Positions 59,077-64,000 of a DNA stretch of 64,000 nucleotides are shown here, piece after piece. Source of the stretch: Desulfolinea sp050305405 (lineage in GTDB: Bacteria > Chloroflexota > Anaerolineae > Anaerolineales > Villigracilaceae); assembly GCA_050305405.1 (NCBI GenBank), contig JBNLFG010000009.1, forward strand, positions 62,001 to 126,000, given 5' to 3'. The first letter of the stretch is position 1; every line of letters begins with the position of its first letter. The notes beneath the pieces were generated by a model. That model was not told the DNA's origin, did no database searches, and saw only the letters and a list, made by a program, of their open reading frames with translations. The position numbers and the translations under genes are program-made.

Positions 59077-60705
59077 TCAACCCTTTTTTCCAAGATATTC
59101 ACTATACCCACCCAAATGATTATGCAAATCTCTATCTTTGATCTCCAACAAACGCTCGACCGTCTGGTCAAGGAAATAGCGGTCGTGCGAGATAATCAGC
59201 ACCGTACCTTCGAAATCTTCGAGGGCAGCTTCGAGCACCTGTGCGGCGGCGATGTCGAGATTATTGGTCGGCTCGTCGAGCAGCAGGAAGTTCGCACCCG
59301 ACAGGACGACCAGCGCCAACTGCAAACGGCTGCGTTCGCCACCGGAGAGATTCTTGACCAAGCCCTGCGCCTGCTCGTATGTAAAGAGATATTTCGAGAG
59401 CAGCGACATGGCTTTGGCTTCGCTCATATTGCCTGTGAAGCGCACCACATCCAACAAAGTTTGCTCAAAGTCGAGCGTCTCGTGCTCCTGGGCATAATAG
59501 CCGACGGTGACACTCGGACCCAGCTTAATTTCACCGACATCAGGAATTTCTTCGCCCAAGATCATGCGGATGAGCACCGACTTCCCTGCCCCGTTAGGAC
59601 CGATCAAGCCAACCCGTTCACCATGCCAGATGGTCTCATTCAACCCATCAAAAACACGGTGAGCGCCAAAAGCCTTTTTCACACCGTCCAACTCCAGCAC
59701 CTTGTTCGAGCCGCGATAGCCACGCAACTTCAACTCCATTTTGCGGCGGTCGGTGATCGGCTTGTCAATCTTGTCCATTTTGTCGAGGCGTTTCTGCATC
59801 GACTTGGCCTTGATCGCAAACTTCTCGTTATCGTAAACCTTCGCCCAAATCGCAAAACGCTTGATCGCTTCTTCCATCCGCCCCACTTCGCGCTGCTGCA
59901 CCTTGAACAACTCCGCCTGCCGCGCCAAGCGATGCTCCTTATCGAGCGAGTAACTCGAATAATCGCCTTCAAAAACGGTCATTTTGCCGTCTTCAAGTTC
60001 GGCGATGTGCGTCACGACTGCATCCAGCAGGTAGCGGTCATGCGAGACAATCACGACTGTCCCATCGTAGTCGCGGATCAACTTTTCGAGATAGACCTTG
60101 CCAGGCAGGTCGAGATGATTATCGGGTTCGTCGAGCAAAAGCACATCGGGATGCAGGAGCAGCAGACGTGCCAACCCGACCAGTTTCTTCTGCCCGCCAC
60201 TCAACGTGGACAAAGGCTTGCTGAGGTCTCCCAAAGGCAATCCCAGCCCGAGCAGCATCTCTTCGACACGCATCGGATAGGTGTCACCGCCAAGGGCATC
60301 GTACTCTTCGATGAGATGTTGCTGTTTATCGACAGCACGCCCAAGGCGACGTTCGTTGCCGTAGATTTCGGGGTCGCCCAAACTTTCCTCGACCCGAAGC
60401 AACTCGTCTCGCACGAGCGCGACGCGCGGATTTCCATCCAAAGCGGATTCGAGGGCGGTCTGCGTTAAATCTAATTCCGGCGTCTGCGCCAAATATCCGA
60501 CCGTCACACCACGCGCAAAGGTCAGCGAGCCGCCTTGCTCGGGGGGATATTCGCCCGTAATAAGCTTGAAAAGCGACGATTTCCCCGCCCCGTTCGCACC
60601 GATCAGGCCGAGCTTCTGCCCATGCTGGATCTCCCAGCTAAGGTCGTCAAAAATATGTGTGGCTCCCAAAACAAGGGAAAGGTTTGCAAGTTGGATTTGG
60701 ATCAT
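59077..60705 (-). CDS. ABC-F family ATP-binding protein
   Basis: 542 residues with two complete ATPase domains and no membrane segments. Walker A motifs GANGAGKSS (about 36) and GPNGAGKSV (second half), signatures LSGGQKKLVGLARL and LSGGERSRLQLALV, and Walker B LLLDEPDNHLD and LLLDEPTNNLD. A charged interdomain linker (about 225-320) is typical of ABC-F proteins that act on the ribosome, in translation or antibiotic resistance. The exact subfamily is unclear. AGGA precedes the start. Confidence 0.92.
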   Translation of the reverse strand: MIQIQLANLSLVLGATHIFDDLSWEIQHGQKLGLIGANGAGKSSLFKLITGEYPPEQGGSLTFARGVTVGYLAQTPELDLTQTALESALDGNPRVALVRDELLRVEESLGDPEIYGNERRLGRAVDKQQHLIEEYDALGGDTYPMRVEEMLLGLGLPLGDLSKPLSTLSGGQKKLVGLARLLLLHPDVLLLDEPDNHLDLPGKVYLEKLIRDYDGTVVIVSHDRYLLDAVVTHIAELEDGKMTVFEGDYSSYSLDKEHRLARQAELFKVQQREVGRMEEAIKRFAIWAKVYDNEKFAIKAKSMQKRLDKMDKIDKPITDRRKMELKLRGYRGSNKVLELDGVKKAFGAHRVFDGLNETIWHGERVGLIGPNGAGKSVLIRMILGEEIPDVGEIKLGPSVTVGYYAQEHETLDFEQTLLDVVRFTGNMSEAKAMSLLSKYLFTYEQAQGLVKNLSGGERSRLQLALVVLSGANFLLLDEPTNNLDIAAAQVLEAALEDFEGTVLIISHDRYFLDQTVERLLEIKDRDLHNHLGGYSEYLGKKG

Positions 60706-60757
60706 TATTTTTTCCTAATTGGAGGTGCGTCGCATCCTGTGTCGTTTGTGCAACAAA

Positions 60758-60785
60758 AAACGCCGCAGGGGATGCCTGCGGCGCG
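60758..60785 (-). terminator. Terminator of the gene at 60926-61495
   Basis: Stem CGCCGCAGG / CCTGCGGCG with a 5-base loop and, on the minus strand, a T run. It lies 140 bases beyond that gene's stop and 53 bases before the ABC-F start. Confidence 0.8.
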
Positions 60786-60925
60786 AAGAATTTAAAGAGA
60801 ATTTTGCGCTAATTTCTGCGTACAGGCGTGATTCGAGGATGCCCCACGGAAATGGAACCACGCGGATTGATAAAAAGTGGGGGTTGCCCAAAACAGAAAG
60901 CGTAAAACATGGTCGGTATTTTACC

Positions 60926-61495
60926 CTAAAAGATAAAAACGCGTAAAAATTGAATGAGAATAAGACCCAAAGCCAAAGCTGCAACAGAGGCAAAAATCGA
61001 ACGTAAACGATTTTCTTCGTTGAGTAAGGAAGCATACGCAGCAAAGGAAAGCCCCATTGCCGAAAAAAGCGTAATTACGCGCAGTTCGCTTTGTTTGGCA
61101 TATTGGGCATCGGCGAGAGCAAATTCTTCCCTTGCGTTTGCCGAGTACTCGTCTGCGAGTGCGTACATTTCAGCATAATATTGACCATCAAACGGGTCGT
61201 TACGCTCAATGCTCTCGAGCAAATATGGCGAAAGGTTTGAGTAAAAATATTCAAAAAGTTCATCGTCTTTACCGTCGTAGACACGCACATTATCAAGCAG
61301 CGAAGCATCGAGGATCACAAGCTGCATGGCAAGTCCCTCTTCACGATTGGCATCCGCCAAATGTTGGCGTGCCTTGGCTGTATGCGAACCACCTTTTCCC
61401 CCATAATCTGCGCCAATATAATTTGCAAGAGTGGCAAAAATACTGAGGGTCGTTACCAATATCCCCAAAACAAGCTGTGAACCTATCTTTTTCAT
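60926..61495 (-). CDS. Membrane protein of unknown function
   Basis: 189 residues from ATG 61495, after GGAG. One hydrophobic segment at about 8-28 and two near the C-terminus (about 135-155 and 165-186). The middle (about 35-130) is helical, rich in Ala, Asp, Glu and Tyr, and probably outside the membrane (HLADANREEGLAMQLVILDA, YYAEMYALADEYSANAREEF). The layout recalls signalling or secretion-related membrane proteins, but no family is recognised. Divergent from the nuclease gene. Confidence 0.72.
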   Translation of the reverse strand: MKKIGSQLVLGILVTTLSIFATLANYIGADYGGKGGSHTAKARQHLADANREEGLAMQLVILDASLLDNVRVYDGKDDELFEYFYSNLSPYLLESIERNDPFDGQYYAEMYALADEYSANAREEFALADAQYAKQSELRVITLFSAMGLSFAAYASLLNEENRLRSIFASVAALALGLILIQFLRVFIF

Positions 61496-61528
61496 ATTTA
61501 TTCTCCAAATCAAATTATCGTCTTATGG

Positions 61529-61534
61529 CATAAT
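61529..61534 (+). promoter_or_regulatory. Leaderless -10 box of the nuclease gene
   Basis: CATAAT followed by 6 bases and the ATG at 61541; no ribosome-binding site is present. Confidence 0.45.
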
Positions 61535-61540
61535 AACCCT

Positions 61541-62368
61541 ATGCCTAAAACTGAGTTACCCACCCCTTTTAAATTTTCTCAATCATCTTTGCAAGATTAT
61601 AACGACTGTCCGCGCCGTTTTCAACTGCGCTATATCGAGCAGCTGGCTTGGCCTGCCGTCGAGAGCGAACCAACCCAAGACTATGAGAAACATCAGCAGG
61701 AAGGGACGCTCTTTCATCGCATGGTGCAACAACAGGTCATCGGCGTGCCGGCTGAGAAGATCGGCAAGCTGGCGCAGAGTGATAATCTTAGCCGCTGGTG
61801 GGAGGCGTATCAACAACATGCGCCAAACTTTAGTGGTTACACGCTGTATCCAGAACACACTTTATCGGCGCCACTAGATGAGCATCGGATCGTGGCAAAA
61901 TTCGATTTGATTGCCTTCAAGCCCGGTGAGAAGGCGATCATCTACGACTGGAAGACTTACCGAAAACGCCCGCGTGACGAGTATCTTGCTACGCGTTGGC
62001 AAACACGAATCTACCCCGCCCTGCTGACGCAGGCTGGAAACCGTTTAAACGGTAACGAGAAGATTGCGCCCGAAAACATCGAGATGGTCTACTGGTTCGC
62101 AAATTTCCCACATGAGCCAGCGATTTTCAAATATAACGACGCCAAGTTCCAACGAGATTGGGATAGCGTCGAAAAGGCGATACAAGAACTCAGTGCTGCT
62201 AAAGACTTCCCGATGGCAGAGGATGAGCACCCTTGCCGTTTTTGCACATTCCGCTCGTATTGCGATCGCGGCAAGGAAGCCGGGAATTGGGATGAATTTG
62301 AAGGGGAAGCCGATACAGAGGAAAACTTTACACTCGACTTTGAGCAAATCGGGGAAATTGCGTTTTAA
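61541..62368 (+). CDS. PD-(D/E)XK nuclease with Cas4/RecB-like iron-sulfur Cys motif
   Basis: 275 residues. Nuclease core: His59 (GTLFHRM), Asp122 (AKFDLIAF), Asp136-Trp-Lys138 (IYDWKTY) and Gln154 (RWQTRIYPAL). Four Cys are placed as in Cas4, AddB and related exonucleases with a 4Fe-4S cluster: Cys23 (NDCPRRF) and Cys232, 235, 241 (CRFCTFRSYC). These enzymes degrade or process single-stranded DNA ends in repair. No CRISPR array or cas genes are nearby, so a Cas4 role in CRISPR is not supported here. Confidence 0.85.
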   Translation: MPKTELPTPFKFSQSSLQDYNDCPRRFQLRYIEQLAWPAVESEPTQDYEKHQQEGTLFHRMVQQQVIGVPAEKIGKLAQSDNLSRWWEAYQQHAPNFSGYTLYPEHTLSAPLDEHRIVAKFDLIAFKPGEKAIIYDWKTYRKRPRDEYLATRWQTRIYPALLTQAGNRLNGNEKIAPENIEMVYWFANFPHEPAIFKYNDAKFQRDWDSVEKAIQELSAAKDFPMAEDEHPCRFCTFRSYCDRGKEAGNWDEFEGEADTEENFTLDFEQIGEIAF

Positions 62369-62402
62369 AACGTTTTAACGTTAGAACGTTCCAACGTTAA
62401 AA
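62365..62402. repeat. Short AACGTT-rich inverted repeat
   Basis: AACGTTTTAACGTTAG and AACGTTCCAACGTTAAAA contain several AACGTT boxes in mirrored order. It sits between the ends of two convergent genes and may act as a terminator or as a small dispersed repeat; there is no T run. Confidence 0.5.
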
Positions 62403-63269
62403 CTACTGATCCACATACACACCAAGATGATTGGCAACGGGTCTCTCCCTGCCGGGGATGTGGCTGTCTATTGGAGAGTTGAGTATTTTGGCTCTGCCGT
62501 CTTCTTCGATGACGAGAGTCGATGAGCCGCCACCGTCCATTGCCATCGCGGTGTAGACTCCATATTCGACTAACAGATCGGCGAGTTGGGTGAGGGTTGC
62601 GCCTTCGCTGTAAAAAGGCTGGCGTCCGTCCACGACGACGATGACGAGACGGTCGGGGCCAAAATCCACGCCGAGGGCCGTGCGCGGGGCCGGGATATCG
62701 GAATCAAGCCCCTCGATGGGTTCGCCTTCGACCACCAACATGTGGCTGCCGGAGATGGCGTTGAAAACTTTTCCGCTTGGGCTGCCAAATTGCGCCACAT
62801 TATCCTTTGAAATATATAAAGTCGGACGGTTGCCTTCTGAGTAACGCACGCCACGCGAGATGGTCGTCCCGATCGGGAGGACAGGGTCGCCCACATGGGG
62901 GTAATAATCCAGCAGAGAATTGGAATACCAGGGATTGAAGCCATCGCCGTTGACGGCTATTTGCAAATTGAATTCACGTAAAAACTGGGAAGTGGTACGC
63001 GCATTCAGTGGATATTCGGCCTTTTTATCGTCAGGCGGGGTGACAAAAAAGCTGATGCCCGCCGTGTGCAAATCAATCGTGATGATATGTGCCACCCACA
63101 AACGCGGCTCGGTGTGTACTTTGCGTCGATAGGTAATGCCATCACCAAGGCTGCGTTTCATCTCGATCGGCAGCGGCCGCCCTGAGAAGTAGATCGAGGG
63201 TGCGACAACAATAAAAAGCAATATAGCAAAGAACCAAAAGGCTTTATTTTTGAAAAGTTTTTTGAACAT
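62403..63269 (-). CDS. Phosphodiester glycosidase (NAGPA) family protein
   Basis: 288 residues from ATG 63269 (MFKKLFKNK); a TTG four codons before is possible. An N-terminal hydrophobic segment (about 11-29) acts as signal or anchor. The NAGPA/DUF2233 domain spans about 60-288, with AVNGDGFNPWY, RTALGVDFGPDRLVIVVVDG, AMAMDGGGSSTLV and RPVANHLGVY. Such enzymes cleave sugar phosphodiester links in exopolysaccharide or cell-wall substrates. The exact substrate is unknown. Confidence 0.87.
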   Translation of the reverse strand: MFKKLFKNKAFWFFAILLFIVVAPSIYFSGRPLPIEMKRSLGDGITYRRKVHTEPRLWVAHIITIDLHTAGISFFVTPPDDKKAEYPLNARTTSQFLREFNLQIAVNGDGFNPWYSNSLLDYYPHVGDPVLPIGTTISRGVRYSEGNRPTLYISKDNVAQFGSPSGKVFNAISGSHMLVVEGEPIEGLDSDIPAPRTALGVDFGPDRLVIVVVDGRQPFYSEGATLTQLADLLVEYGVYTAMAMDGGGSSTLVIEEDGRAKILNSPIDSHIPGRERPVANHLGVYVDQ

Positions 63270-63300
63270 CTTATAGACCAAATATTTTAAAGTTGTTATA

Positions 63301-63364
63301 CAGTCTCTGAGAAAACGTCCTTCGACTTCAGGCTCAACGGCTGTCGCCCTCCGCTCAGGAACTG
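63301..63364. repeat. Palindromic dispersed repeat, family A, short inverted copy
   Basis: Starts CAGTCTCTGAG and ends CCGCTCAGGAACTG, with internal CGTCCTTCGACTTCAGGC. It is the reverse complement orientation of the other copies and lacks the central part, so it is only 64 bases. Confidence 0.75.
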
Positions 63365-63394
63365 TGCTTTTTATTAATGTATACGTTCTTTCTA

Positions 63395-64000
63395 TTAGAA
63401 AACCAATCTTAACCCTGTAACCACCAGCAAGACCAAAACGATCTTGCGAAAAACTTCAGGGTTGATCCAGCGATCTGTGCTCAGGCCAGCGATGATGCCA
63501 ACAACCAGCCACGGCAAGCCGCGCCAAAAGAGCGACCAAATCTCAGGCGTGAAACTCCCGCTGAGAAAATGTCCCAGCAAGACAATAATACTGTTTTGAA
63601 TGAAGAAAGTCTGCAAGTTGCCTTTGAAGGTATCCGGCTCCCATTTTTTGCAACTCGCATAAACGATGACGGGCGGGCCCGGCGTATTATATGCGCCACC
63701 CAGGAGCCCCCCCAGAAAACCTGCACCGTACGCCCATCCGCGCGACTTTAATGCTGGCAACTTCAAACCCGATAAAGCGTAGAGTGCGTATCCCGCAATG
63801 ATGATGCCCAATAAAGGCAGCGTGATAGCTTCATCTAGACGACGCAGGAGAAAGATGCCCAAAGGCACGCCCACAAAGGATGCCAAGATCAACGGCAGCA
63901 TTATTTTGAATTGCAGCGAACGCCAATAGCGCAGCAAGACGCCCAGATCGACCACAAAAGCGACCAAGGCCACCAACGCGATCGAGGCTTGAATACCGAT
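63395..64000 (-). CDS. TauE/SafE-family membrane permease, N-terminus cut by the window edge
   Basis: The frame is open to base 64000, so the first part (about 50 residues of a typical 250-260) lies outside. About six hydrophobic segments are present. Family features include ASIALVAFVVDLG at the start of the visible part, PLILASFVGVPLGIFLLRRL and GFLGGLLGGAYNTPGPPVIV. TauE/SafE proteins export sulfite or organosulfonates or move related anions. Substrate unknown. Confidence 0.85.
   Translation of the reverse strand: MGIQASIALVALVAFVVDLGVLLRYWRSLQFKIMLPLILASFVGVPLGIFLLRRLDEAITLPLLGIIIAGYALYALSGLKLPALKSRGWAYGAGFLGGLLGGAYNTPGPPVIVYASCKKWEPDTFKGNLQTFFIQNSIIVLLGHFLSGSFTPEIWSLFWRGLPWLVVGIIAGLSTDRWINPEVFRKIVLVLLVVTGLRLVF

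Noticed and set aside
59116..60468. A 450-codon open frame on the plus strand
   Set aside because: Antisense to the ABC-F gene; its residue pattern (many His, Gln and Leu) mirrors the opposite strand and shows no family motif.
61541..62368. Cas4 of a CRISPR-Cas system
   Set aside because: The nuclease and Cys motifs fit Cas4, but no repeat-spacer array and no other cas genes are seen in the window; related RecB-like nucleases share the motifs.
1..64000. tRNA or rRNA genes
   Set aside because: No cloverleaf-like sequence with a GTTCRANNC box in the right place and no conserved rRNA segment was recognised by eye in the intergenic regions; a covariance search would be needed to be sure.

Overview
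The window looks like chromosomal DNA of a Chloroflexota bacterium, most probably class Anaerolineae. This is inferred from protein style, not from a marker gene: an Ig-like module typical of Chloroflexota secreted proteins, many small lipoproteins, an RsmD with the APPQY variant motif, a fused 3-hydroxyacyl-CoA dehydrogenase/enoyl-CoA hydratase, and families of short palindromic intergenic repeats. KatG and a full beta-oxidation gene set suggest an organism that meets oxygen and uses fatty acids. No rRNA, tRNA, CRISPR array, phage or transposase gene was recognised.

Layout. 1-8.1 kb: two secreted zinc metalloproteases (the first cut by the window edge) surround an HD-GYP signalling protein and a decayed CheB/GGDEF mosaic. 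8.2-12.3 kb (minus): class-V aminotransferase, SerA and DUF1015 protein, a likely serine-biosynthesis group, then a hotdog protein. 12.5-15.4 kb: two convergent paralogous lipoproteins and a TPR protein divergent from uridine kinase. 15.4-20.6 kb: udk, cyclophilin, VTT-domain membrane protein, sensor kinase and OmpR-type regulator. 20.7-26.1 kb: a complete branched-chain-amino-acid-type ABC transporter (SBP, two permeases, two ATPases) and a CBS-ACT protein. 26.2-35.7 kb: RsuA-type pseudouridine synthase and ScpB (minus), then lipoproteins, UDP-glucuronate decarboxylase-like epimerase, GtrA, thioesterase, ChlI-like AAA ATPase, a GT-C glycosyltransferase and RsmD. 35.8-42.1 kb: CNNM/CorC-type protein, a second HD-GYP sensor, a PsiE-like protein and an unknown membrane protein. 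42.2-50.6 kb (minus): TetR regulator, metallo-beta-lactamase-fold protein, two acyl-CoA dehydrogenases, 3-hydroxyacyl-CoA dehydrogenase/hydratase, thiolase and SCP2 protein; this is a fatty-acid oxidation operon with a TetR-type operator at its head. 50.7-64 kb: dinB, katG, manA, an accessory stretch, an ABC-F protein, a Cas4/RecB-like nuclease, a phosphodiester glycosidase and a truncated TauE/SafE permease.

The most unusual structure is a recurring one. In three places (40.75-42.5, 52.0-55.5 and 57.0-59.0 kb) an intact gene is followed by one unrelated gene and then by the 3' tail of a diverged homologue of the intact gene. In two of the three the tail keeps its protein sequence and differs mostly at silent positions, so it came from a once functional homologue rather than from a recent copy. 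Next to one of them (55.65-56.9 kb) is an integron-attC-like palindrome with two AT-rich small genes arranged like gene cassettes.

Short dispersed repeats are also prominent: about 65-120 bp palindromic elements with near-perfect ends (CAGTTCCTGAGCGGAG / CTCCGCTCAGAGACTG) at four sites, three of them between genes of operons, and a second family ending in TTTGTAGTAAGG / TTACTACAAA. Several genes (udk, the TPR gene, dinB and the nuclease) have a -10 box only 6-7 bases before the start codon, which predicts leaderless mRNAs.
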